Assembly: GCF_001481295.1 (NCBI RefSeq) | Contig: NZ_LOPS01000002.1 | Coordinates: 1-64,000 of the forward strand | Source of the DNA: Candidatus Methanomethylophilus sp. 1R26 | Lineage (GTDB): Archaea > Thermoplasmatota > Thermoplasmata > Methanomassiliicoccales > Methanomethylophilaceae | Reading direction: 5' to 3' | DNA: 64,000 nucleotides | Part shown: positions 26,614 to 33,946 of the stretch, in pieces | Layout of the letters: each line of letters starts with the position of its first letter | Position numbering within the stretch: the stretch's first letter is position 1 | The notes under the pieces: model-generated | The model's input: the letters and a program-made list of their open reading frames with translations, nothing else | What the model was told of the DNA's origin: nothing | The model's database searches: none | Translations under genes and position numbers: made by a program

Positions 26614-26623
26614 GGGCCGGAGA

Positions 26624-27253
26624 GTGATACCGCGGACTACCCCATACTCTTCGGGAAGATCGCCGGGCATGAGGTCTGCGCCGGGAGGCCGTCCTTCGGC
26701 GGCGCCTTGGCTGTATCGGACCCGGTCAGCCTGAAGTCCATAGATGCCATCAAGCCCCGCCAGCGCCGCGGAACCGTCGTCCTCGCCGATGCGGGAAGCA
26801 TATCGTCCCGCAGGTTCGACCCGACGTTCGTGGAGCTATGCAAGGTCCCCGGGAACGATGTCTGGCTCATCGAGTGCATCGAGACCGCGGACGACATCCT
26901 GGACGCGTTCCTGCCGGGCCTGGCGAAGCTCGTCATCCCCGTGTCGGGAATCCGCGGGCGCGGGGTCCTGGAGGAGGCGCTGAGCCTCTCCGACCAGTGC
27001 GTTCCGCTGGTGTCCGTCCGGAACGGCAGGGCGGACTGGGGCCGCGGAGGCCCGCTGGAAGCGGTGAAGGACCTGGCCGATACCGGATACGGCAAGATCA
27101 TGGTCTGGGACATCGGCGGGGAGCTCCCCACCGGGATTCTGGGAGTCCGCTTCCCGCGATGCCTCGATAATCTCTTATGTCCCGGGTTCCAGGAGGCTCA
27201 CGGACGACGTCCTCACCGACGTCCTCCCGCCCGTTCCAGAAGCTCTTGGGTGA
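26624..27253 (+). CDS. HisA-related (proFAR isomerase-like) protein, uncertain ends
   Basis: The clear part runs from about 26629 (YPILFGKIAGHEVC) through DPVSLKSIDAIKP, TVVLADAGSIS, DVWLIECIETADDILDAF and TGYGKIMVWDIGG, a beta/alpha pattern resembling archaeal HisA-like proteins of unknown role. No in-frame ATG exists at the beginning: GTG 26624 plus a missing base, or TTG 26707, are candidates. Near 27131-27135 the frame probably changes (+1 or -2), after which SYVPGSRRLTDDVLTDVLPP leads to TGA 27253, overlapping the convergent gene. Treat both ends as provisional. Confidence 0.5.
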
Positions 27254-27761
27254 ACTCCCCCGAGCGTCTGCGGAAGTACTCCCTGTCCCCGCGGTCGGTG
27301 CCCCCGAGGCACAGGTCGCCGGCCCATTCCGAGCCGGCCGCGGCGGCGAACGACCTGAACACCGACAGCACGCATCTGAACGACGGGACGTCGGATCCGC
27401 CGCAAACCAGCCCGGCGGCGAGGGCCGGATGGCGGAACCCGTGCATGTGCCAGATCCAGTCGAAGCGGTCCAATGCTATTTTAATGGCCGAGGACGGGCC
27501 GCTGAAATGCACCGGGGACGACAGGATCAGGAGGTCCGCCTCCGAGAAGGCTTCGTAGACGGCGTCCATGCCGTCCCTCTTCGTGCATCCCTCTCCGCCG
27601 AAGCACCCGCCGCATGAATCGCAGTGGGATATCGCCAGCTCGGACGGGCGGATGACCTCGGCCTCCCACCCGGCCTCCCTGAGCACATCCTCTGCCCCGG
27701 AGCACATGGCGGAGGTGAAACCGTCCCTTCTGCCGCTTCCGCAGAGCACGAGCGCGCGCAT
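27213..27761 (-). CDS. NADPH-dependent FMN reductase-like flavoprotein
   Basis: 182 residues with a flavodoxin fold: ALVLCGSGRRDGFTSAMC (phosphate loop), ISHCDSCGGCFGGEGCTKRD (four-cysteine cluster) and LLILSSPVHFSGPSSAIK (flavin-ring loop). Similar in plan to the 19434-19979 gene but distant. The cysteine cluster may bind iron-sulfur. It overlaps the 3' end of the HisA-like gene and is divergent from egsA. Confidence 0.82.
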   Translation of the reverse strand: MRALVLCGSGRRDGFTSAMCSGAEDVLREAGWEAEVIRPSELAISHCDSCGGCFGGEGCTKRDGMDAVYEAFSEADLLILSSPVHFSGPSSAIKIALDRFDWIWHMHGFRHPALAAGLVCGGSDVPSFRCVLSVFRSFAAAAGSEWAGDLCLGGTDRGDREYFRRRSGEFTQELLERAGGRR

Positions 27762-27822
27762 GGCCGCTGTATCCGATGGACGGCTTTTATAGTTTCATAC
27801 CTTAGCGTCGGAAGGCGATATC

Positions 27823-28884
27823 ACGGAGGAATTCACGAAGGCCAAGTCGATGAACTTCCCCAGGACGACCGTCTTCGGCCACGGGGTCCTCAAACAGACT
27901 GCTGAGATCTGCGATTCCCTTCTCTTCGGGGAGGACGGCATCATCATCACCGGCAGGAAGACCTACGAGGCGGCCGGGAAGATGGTGGAGGACATCGTCT
28001 CCGAGAAGTACAACGCCATCCCCGTCTTCACCGGCGGATGCGACAGGGAGAGCGTAGATGCCGCAGAGAAGGCCGCCAAGGAGGCCAGGGCATCGTTCAT
28101 CCTCGCGGTCGGCGGCGGCAGCAAGATCGACACCGCCAAGATGATCTCGAAGGACCTCGGCATACCGTTCGTGAGCATACCTACATCGATAGCCCATGAC
28201 GGCGTGTGCTCGGACCGCGCATCCATGAAGGACGAGACCGGGAACCCTCTCACCGTGAGGGCGGAGCCCCCGATGGCGGTCATTGCCGACACCGAGGTCC
28301 TGGTGAAGGCCCCCTACAGGTACCTGGCATCCGGGTGCGCGGACGTGATATCCAACAAGACCGCGCTGAACGACTGGAACCTCGCCAGGAAGATAAAGGA
28401 CGAGGAGTTCAGCAATTCCGCGTACACCATCGCGGACTACGCGGCGGAATCCATAATCCGGGATTCGGACAGGATAAAACCGGGGCTGGAGGAGAGCGTC
28501 TGGCTCGTCCTCAAGCCCATCATCGCCTCCGGGGTGTCCATGTGCATAGCCGGGACGTCCCGGCCGACTAGCGGCTCGGAGCACATGTTCTCGCATGCGG
28601 TGGACCTCCTCTTCCCGGGGAGGGCGCTCCACGGGGAGCAGACCGGCGTCGGCTGCATAATGATGACCTACCTCCAGGGAGGGGACTGGAAGCGCATCAG
28701 GGACGCCCTGGCCAACATCGGAGCCCCCACCACCGCCGCCGGCATCGGGCTGACGCCCGAGGAGTGCGTGGAAGCGCTGGTGAAGGCCAACAAGGTGAGG
28801 AAGGACAGGTACACCATACTGGGCGAGAACGGACTTACGCGCAACGCCGCCTACAACCTGGCCAAATCGACCGGAGTGATCTGA
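27823..28884 (+). CDS. egsA: sn-glycerol-1-phosphate dehydrogenase EgsA (possible ACG start)
   Basis: Makes sn-glycerol-1-phosphate, the stereospecific backbone of archaeal lipids. Motifs: LAVGGGSKIDTAKMI (NAD), VSIPTSIAHDGVCSDRAS, and zinc ligands in SGSEHMFSHAVD and LHGEQTGVG. The first usual start is ATG 27850, but homologs begin some residues earlier (an EFxKxxxMxFPRxxxxGHxVL block), and in-frame TEEFTKAKSMNFPRT starts at ACG 27823, 7 bases after GGAAGG. So the start is either ACG or an ATG miscalled by one base. Length from 27823 is 353 residues. Confidence 0.92.
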   Translation, partial: TEEFTKAKSMNFPRTTVFGHGVLKQTAEICDSLLFGEDGIIITGRKTYEAAGKMVEDIVSEKYNAIPVFTGGCDRESVDAAEKAAKEARASFILAVGGGSKIDTAKMISKDLGIPFVSIPTSIAHDGVCSDRASMKDETGNPLTVRAEPPMAVIADTEVLVKAPYRYLASGCADVISNKTALNDWNLARKIKDEEFSNSAYTIADYAAESIIRDSDRIKPGLEESVWLVLKPIIASGVSMCIAGTSRPTSGSEHMFSHAVDLLFPGRALHGEQTGVGCIMMTYLQGGDWKRIRDALANIGAPTTAAGIGLTPEECVEALVKANKVRKDRYTILGENGLTRNAAYNLAKSTGVI

Positions 28885-28894
28885 GGCTGACATC

Positions 28895-29319
28895 ATGATA
28901 CTGTTGACGCTGATCGGCAAGGAGAGGGCAGAGGCCGGCAGGCGCTTCGTCTACATCGGCCCCGAACCTGAGTGCAGCGAATGCAAGGTCAGGGACATCT
29001 GCCTTAACCTGGAGAAAGGCTCCGAGTACATGGTCAGGAAGCCCAGCGCCCGGTGCACGAATGCGCCCTCACCGGGGAGCAGATGCAGGTCGTAGAGGTG
29101 GAGAAGGTCTCCAGGGAAGGGTCCGTGGACACCAAGCTGGCACTCGAAGGCGCCACCGTCCAGTTCAAGGCCGCCGCCTGCGGGCAGACCGGATGCCCGC
29201 ATTACCTCCAATGCAACCCGCCCGGGATCGAGGACGGGACCAAGGTGACCATTGAAAGGACGGAGGGCAAGGCAGACTGCCCTGTCGGTCTGAACCGCAC
29301 GTTCGCCGTCCTGAAATGA
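28895..29319 (+). CDS. UPF0179 family protein (one-base frameshift)
   Basis: A small archaeal Cys-rich protein: MILLTLIGKERAEAGRRFVY, ECSECKVRDICLNLE, then, after a missing base near 29048, HECALTGEQMQVVEVEKV and AACGQTGCPHYLQCNPPGI. The conserved cysteines suggest metal or cluster binding; the function is unknown in the literature I can name. It starts 10 bases after egsA and is probably co-transcribed. Corrected length about 141 residues. Confidence 0.8.
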
Positions 29320-29386
29320 GCGCGGAACGCGACCGTCCGGCGCAACCGCTGCTCCGATCATATGACCCAGATTGCAGAGGAATACT

Positions 29387-29872
29387 ATGGAACTTCAGCA
29401 TGACAAGCCGATGAGAAGGGCCGACAGGGAGGTCCCGGCGGCCGATGCCGAGAGAATCCTGGCCGGAGCCTCCTTCGGGGTACTGTCGGTGGCGACCCCG
29501 GACGGCTGGCCGTACAGCACCGCCGTCAACCACGTTTACAGGGACGGCAGGATATACTTCCATCATACAAACTCGGAGGACAGCCTCCTCAACGCCTGCC
29601 TCAGGGACGGGGCCAGGGTCTGCTTCACTGTTGTATCGAGGTCGCATGTGGTCCCTGAGAAGTACACTGACCGCTACGAGAGCGCGGTGGCGTTCGGCAC
29701 CGTCCGCAGATGCCCCGACCAGCACGAAGGATGGATGGCCATCTGCAAAGGGCTGTCCCCCGGGTGCGGGGACACGTGGGAACGGCAGGCAGAATCTGGG
29801 AGCAGACGCGCCTGGGTCTGGGAGATCGACATCGAGCACCTGACCGGCAAGGCCAATCCCGTGAGGGAATGA
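29387..29872 (+). CDS. Pyridoxamine 5'-phosphate oxidase-fold flavin-binding protein (NimA-like)
   Basis: 161 residues: MRRADREVPAADAERILAGA, FGVLSVATPDGWPYSTAVNH, YRDGRIYFHHTNSEDSLLNA and RVCFTVVSRSHVVP form the split-barrel flavin-binding fold of the Nim/PNPOx group. Related proteins reduce nitroimidazoles or bind FMN, heme or F420; the ligand here is not known. ATG 29387 is used rather than the TTG five codons upstream. Confidence 0.82.
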   Translation: MELQHDKPMRRADREVPAADAERILAGASFGVLSVATPDGWPYSTAVNHVYRDGRIYFHHTNSEDSLLNACLRDGARVCFTVVSRSHVVPEKYTDRYESAVAFGTVRRCPDQHEGWMAICKGLSPGCGDTWERQAESGSRRAWVWEIDIEHLTGKANPVRE

Positions 29873-29992
29873 ACGCCTGAGTTCGCTGCAGCAGAACAGC
29901 AGAAAACGACAGAGAAAGATGATGAACGGACGGCAGGGTGATGCCCCGCCGCCCGGAAATGGTTTTCCTGAGGATCTCCCGGCGGGGCCCGC

Positions 29993-30907
29993 TCAGAACT
30001 TCTCGCCGGTGATGCGCTCGTACATGTCGACGTAGAGCTTGCTCACGCGGTCGATGATCTCCTGGGGGAGAGCAGGTATGTCAGGCTCCGGAAGGCCCTT
30101 CTCGCGGGCGTCGTAGAGCGCCTTGTGGTAGCCGGTCTCGCGGTAGTACTGCCTGACGAATTCCTTGGAGAGCTCGACGATGTTGCCCTTGGCGTACTCG
30201 TCGGCGTCCCACCAGCGGTCCTCGTCGAGAGTGCCGAAGGTGTCCACGACCATGAGCTTCCTGTCCTTGTCGTAGCCGTACTCTTTCTTGCCGTCGCAGT
30301 GGATGAGCCCCCTCTTGGCGGCCTCTTTCGCGATGATCTCATCGATCTTCAGGGTGGTGGCGACGATCTCGTCGTATTCGCTGTCGGTCAGGCCGGCGAT
30401 CTTCTTCGCTTCGGCCGTCGTGAGGTTCCTGTCGGTGGCCTCCAGTTTGGTGGTCGCCTCCACGTAGGGCTGGGGGAGCTTCTCGCCGTACTTCACCTCA
30501 TGGCCCTTGGGGAACCCGAGGTCCTCGGCCTTGATCTTCCCTGCTTTGACGCGGTCCATCAGCGAACCGGCGGCATAATGCCTGCAGATGATCTCCAGGG
30601 GGATGAGGTAGTTGGTGGTCTTGCTGTTGATCTGGGAGTAGTCCCTGATGACGCGGACGCGCTTGACATCCATCCTGTCCTTGGCAGGCTCGGAGATGTA
30701 GTGGTTGTAGATCCCGTTGTCGTTGAGGACCTTGAACCAGTACTTCGCGGTGCGGCACAGGGTCTCGCCTTTGTGGGGGACCATAGAAGGTATGATCTTA
30801 TCGAAAACGGAAATGTGGTCGGTATAGGCGAACTCCAGGGTATCGTCGTCGATCTCGTAGACCTCTTTGACCTTGCCGGTCATGATCTTCTTCATGTTTC
30901 GGGCCAT
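29993..30907 (-). CDS. purC: SAICAR synthetase PurC
   Basis: Ligates aspartate to CAIR in purine synthesis. The 304-residue protein has GKVKEVYEIDDDTLEFAYTD, ISVFDKIIPSMVPHKG, IPLEIICRHYAAGSLMDR, the metal/substrate segment LIHCDGKKEYGYD and VVDTFGTLDEDRWW. This is the longer PurC form (about 300 aa) rather than the 240-aa bacterial form. Standalone on the minus strand; a TATA-like AATAAATATG lies about 20 bases upstream of the start. Confidence 0.93.
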   Translation of the reverse strand: MARNMKKIMTGKVKEVYEIDDDTLEFAYTDHISVFDKIIPSMVPHKGETLCRTAKYWFKVLNDNGIYNHYISEPAKDRMDVKRVRVIRDYSQINSKTTNYLIPLEIICRHYAAGSLMDRVKAGKIKAEDLGFPKGHEVKYGEKLPQPYVEATTKLEATDRNLTTAEAKKIAGLTDSEYDEIVATTLKIDEIIAKEAAKRGLIHCDGKKEYGYDKDRKLMVVDTFGTLDEDRWWDADEYAKGNIVELSKEFVRQYYRETGYHKALYDAREKGLPEPDIPALPQEIIDRVSKLYVDMYERITGEKF

Positions 30908-31015
30908 CTGCTACAACATATTTATTCCCAGCCGAAAGACGGGCCGCCGATGCCTGCCGGAAAGGACGGTGATCCGGCGGCCGTGTTAATAAAATTCAGA
31001 TTGGCCGAAAGTACG

Positions 31016-31054
31016 TCATATTTTTTGTAATGATATGACATTTACAAAATATGA
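31016..31054. promoter_or_regulatory. Near-perfect AT-rich inverted repeat upstream of the membrane-protein pair
   Basis: TCATATTTTTTGTAA and TTTACAAAATATGA are near-complementary arms around tgatatgaca. It lies in the most AT-rich 120 bases of this region, about 130 bases before the gene at 31181, and before a TATA-like TATTTAATAG (about 31118). It is a candidate regulator site. Confidence 0.5.
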
Positions 31055-31180
31055 TAGTAGTATGAAGATAATTTGAATTAAATCGGCTTTATGAAGTTAA
31101 AGATAACATCAAATTCTATTTAATAGTTCATCGCGATTACGTATCCAACCTCCAGATGGGAGGGATGGAAGTGATACCAA

Positions 31181-31669
31181 ATGGAAACCAAGATCGATTC
31201 CCGTATCATCGGGATTATCGCGGTCATGGGCATCATGATGGTCGTCGCTGCGATTTTCATGAACTGGATTGCAGTCGACGATGCATACCTCGGATACAGC
31301 GGGCTCCAGATCGGAGACCTCGTTGACGGCGGGGACTATGACGATTGGCAGCAGAACGTTCCCCTGATCGTCTTCATCCTCGGAATCATCATGCTCATTC
31401 TTGAAATCATATCTCTGATCATGCCTGACATGTCCAAGAAGATCGAGGCGATCATGCCCTCGCTCACCTTCATTTTCGGCATCGTCATAATCATCCTCTG
31501 CGCGCTCTTCGCATGCTGGGACCTGTTCGACGAGCACACCGTTCTGCTCGTGACGACCGACCCCTACGATGCAGGCGCCGGATGCTGGACTGCCCTCGTA
31601 GGTGCGGTCATCTGCGTCATCTGCAACCTCGGACAGGTCATCGCGACCGTCAAGAAGAAGGAGGCCTGA
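31181..31669 (+). CDS. Four-helix membrane protein (paralog 1 of tandem pair)
   Basis: 162 residues, four strongly hydrophobic helices, preceded by GGAAGTGA as ribosome binding site. Shared features with its neighbour: helix one ending FMNWI, acidic loop with DYDDWQQNVPLIV, helix two GIIMLILEI, the loop PDMSKKIEAIMPSL, helix three ending FACWD, and GAGCWTALVGA before helix four. The short KKKEA tail is cytoplasmic. No known family; likely a duplicated lineage-specific membrane family, also present at 26077. Confidence 0.78.
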   Translation: METKIDSRIIGIIAVMGIMMVVAAIFMNWIAVDDAYLGYSGLQIGDLVDGGDYDDWQQNVPLIVFILGIIMLILEIISLIMPDMSKKIEAIMPSLTFIFGIVIIILCALFACWDLFDEHTVLLVTTDPYDAGAGCWTALVGAVICVICNLGQVIATVKKKEA

Positions 31670-31672
31670 ACA

Positions 31673-32134
31673 ATGGCGAAGCTCAACATTGAAATCAACA
31701 AGGCAACGGGGACGCTTGCGCTGATGGGCATCATACTGATGGTGTTCTCGGTCCTTATGACCTGGCTCGATGTCAATACTAACCCTGACATTTCCGCAAC
31801 CGGCATAGACCTGTTCAGCAACGATGATCTCGACGACTGGCAGTCTAACATCCCCATGATAGTCACCATCCTCGGTGTCATCATGCTGATCCTCGAGTTC
31901 GTCTCCATCCTCGTGCCTAACATGTCCAAGAAGATCGAGGCCTCCATGCCCCTGATCGTCTTCGTGTTCTCGCTGATCTCCATCATCCTGTTCGTGCTCT
32001 TCGCGACCTGGGATGAGATCGACGACCCTGTACAGGTCGGCGGCGGAGCCTACGCGGTCCTCCTGGGAGCTATCATCTGCCTCTGTGCAACCGCCGGACA
32101 GGCGTTCGCCATCCTGAAGCAGAAGACCCAGTAA
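31673..32134 (+). CDS. Four-helix membrane protein (paralog 2 of tandem pair)
   Basis: 153 residues, starting 3 bases after its neighbour, so in one operon. It keeps the same landmarks: LMTWLDV, DDLDDWQSNIPMIV, GVIMLILEF, PNMSKKIEASMPL, LFATWDE and GGAYAVLLGA. Conservation is strongest in the DDWQxNxP loop and the MSKKIEAxMP loop between helices two and three, which may be the functional surface. Function is unknown; two units may form a heteromer. Confidence 0.78.
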   Translation: MAKLNIEINKATGTLALMGIILMVFSVLMTWLDVNTNPDISATGIDLFSNDDLDDWQSNIPMIVTILGVIMLILEFVSILVPNMSKKIEASMPLIVFVFSLISIILFVLFATWDEIDDPVQVGGGAYAVLLGAIICLCATAGQAFAILKQKTQ

Positions 32135-32155
32135 GTCTGAGAGCAAAACATCTTA

Positions 32156-32190
32156 CCGGGCCTCCCGGCCCGGACGTTTTCCATAATTTT
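32156..32190 (+). terminator. Intrinsic terminator of the membrane-protein pair
   Basis: CCGGGCC-tccc-GGCCCGG followed by ACGTTTTCCATAATTTT, about 20 bases after the stop. Confidence 0.75.
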
Positions 32191-33415
32191 AAAATCCTGG
32201 ACAGAAGAAGACTGTCTTATTTGCGGCGGCGCAGACTCCCGCAGACAGGCAGCCGGGATCGCTGCAGACGTCCAGCACCTCATAGGAAGGAACGGAAAGG
32301 TCGGAGGTAAGCATCCTCCCGATAAGTGGGTCTCCGACGCCGGTCAGAACCATGATCGCCTGCAGAGCCTCGGCCGAACCGAAATGCATCACGGCCGCTC
32401 CCATCGACGGGGTCGGTCCGTCCGCCTCCTTCACGCGCCCGTAGAGGCATTCGAGGCAAGGGGTCCTCCCGGGGACCACCACGGTCAGCTGCCCCTGCAT
32501 CCCGGAGATACCGGCATGCACCAGGATTTTCCTGTTACTCACGCACCACCTGTTGAGCTCCCTGCGGGACGAGATGCTGTCGAGGCAGTCTAGCACCACG
32601 TCGCATCCCTCGAACACCATGCCGGCGCTGCTGCTGTCGATCTCCCTGACATATGCGGACACCCTGATGTGAGGATTGACAGACAGCGCCCACTCCCTCA
32701 GGAGCTCCGCCTTCGGCCGGTCCGAGTCCTCGCGGTATACGAACTGGCGGTTGAGGTTGGAGATCTCCGGCGTGTCCGGATCGGCCAGGACCAGTTCCCC
32801 CACGCCGGCGGATGCCAGGGCGGTGACAGCGGAAGTCCCGAGGCCGCCGCACCCGGCGACACCGACCTTCGAATGTGCCAGCTTCTCCTGCCCTTCCTCT
32901 CCCAGAAGGGGCAGCTGGCGGCTGTAGCGCCCGTTCATGGGCGCTTCGCAGATCTCTGAGAGCATGGTCAGGGCCGCTTCGGCGGACTGCCGGCGGACAT
33001 CTTCGCGGTCCCCTTTGAAATGGAAGGTCACGGCCTTGTGCGAACTGCCGGATACGGCCGCGATGCAGACGGTGCCGACAGGCTTGGTGTCGGTAGCCCC
33101 TCCGGGGCCCGCGATGCCGGTGACCGCCACCGCGGCGTCGGACCTGTACAGTGCCAGGGAGCCGCGCGCCATGCACAATGCGGTCTGCTCGCTCACCGCC
33201 CCGAACTCGAAGAGGATCCCGCGGGGCACCTTCAGGATGTCCTCCTTGGCGGTGTTCGAGTAGACGACGGCCGAGCCAAGGAAGAACGATGAGCTCCCAG
33301 GCACGTCAGTGATCTCGGCGCCGATGAGGCCGCCGGTGCAGGATTCCGCCGCGGAGACCCTGAGCCCCTTCTCGCGGCAGACGGCCGCCAGCCTGCTGAC
33401 AGCATCCTCGGCCAT
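32189..33415 (-). CDS. Joint frame: PncC/CinA amidase domain plus E1-like (ThiF/MoeB/HesA) domain
   Basis: One open frame of 408 residues. Residues 1-157 form a CinA C-terminal (nicotinamide-nucleotide amidase, PncC) domain: SAAESCTGGLIGAEITDVPG, GSAVVYSNTAKEDIL and TGIAGPGGATDTKPVGTV. From about 158 (MNGRYSRQLPLLGEEGQE) follows an E1-like adenylyltransferase with VAGCGGLGTSAV, ISNLNRQFVY, VVLDCLDS and two Cys pairs (CLEC and CSDPGC) as in zinc-binding MoeB-like enzymes. No stop separates them. It could be a true fusion or two genes joined by an indel; the second domain begins with a good Met. The operon with NMN adenylyltransferase supports an NAD-salvage role for the first domain. Confidence 0.78.
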   Translation of the reverse strand: MAEDAVSRLAAVCREKGLRVSAAESCTGGLIGAEITDVPGSSSFFLGSAVVYSNTAKEDILKVPRGILFEFGAVSEQTALCMARGSLALYRSDAAVAVTGIAGPGGATDTKPVGTVCIAAVSGSSHKAVTFHFKGDREDVRRQSAEAALTMLSEICEAPMNGRYSRQLPLLGEEGQEKLAHSKVGVAGCGGLGTSAVTALASAGVGELVLADPDTPEISNLNRQFVYREDSDRPKAELLREWALSVNPHIRVSAYVREIDSSSAGMVFEGCDVVLDCLDSISSRRELNRWCVSNRKILVHAGISGMQGQLTVVVPGRTPCLECLYGRVKEADGPTPSMGAAVMHFGSAEALQAIMVLTGVGDPLIGRMLTSDLSVPSYEVLDVCSDPGCLSAGVCAAANKTVFFCPGF

Positions 33416-33416
33416 A

Positions 33417-33946
33417 TCATGCCTCGTCGTCCATGCCGATGTCGCGGACCCTGCCGGCACCGTCGATCTCATCGATGACCTCGGCCACCGCACCGGGGAC
33501 CAGGGACCTCCAGTCCCCTCCGGAGGCCATCCTCCTGCGGACCTCCTTCCCCGAATAATCCCTGCGGTTGTAGAGCGGCGAGCGCTCGACCCTGTACCCG
33601 CCTCCTCGAAGAGGCGGCGGGTCAGGGGATTATTGGAGTACACCGTCCTAAAGGGAGGGCACATGGAGACAACGTGAGAGACCCAGACGGAGTACCTGTT
33701 GAGGTCCTCCACCGGGACGACCGAGCAGTTGGTGATCCCCTCGGCGGCCAGGGCCCTCTCGATCATGAGGTAGCGCTCCCCTGCGGTGAAAGGGTTGTCC
33801 GGACGGTGGGAGTACTGGGCGCTGCCTATGCCGACGGTCACATGGTCGGAGACGGCGGCGACCCTGCGGATGACCTCCATATGTCCCAGGTGCAGGGGCT
33901 GGAAGCGCCCCATGACCAGCGAGTACTTCTCGAATCCGTCTGTCAT
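33417..33946 (-). CDS. Archaeal nicotinamide-nucleotide adenylyltransferase (one-base frameshift)
   Basis: Makes NAD from NMN and ATP. Nucleotidyltransferase fold: SLVMGRFQPLHLGHMEVIRR (HxGH motif), NPFTAGERYLMIERAL and TVYSNNPLTRRLFEEAG; a missing base near 33605 separates this from YRVERSPLYNRRDYSGKEV, the SGxEVRRRM substrate motif. Corrected length about 176 residues, matching archaeal NadM. It overlaps the lonB stop and is followed at once by the PncC gene, forming a small NAD-metabolism pair behind a protease. Confidence 0.9.

Noticed and set aside
26707-27558. 283-codon extension of the HisA-like frame
   Set aside because: The C-terminal 110 codons are antisense to a flavoprotein with intact motifs; a frame change near 27131 giving a stop at 27253 is more likely.
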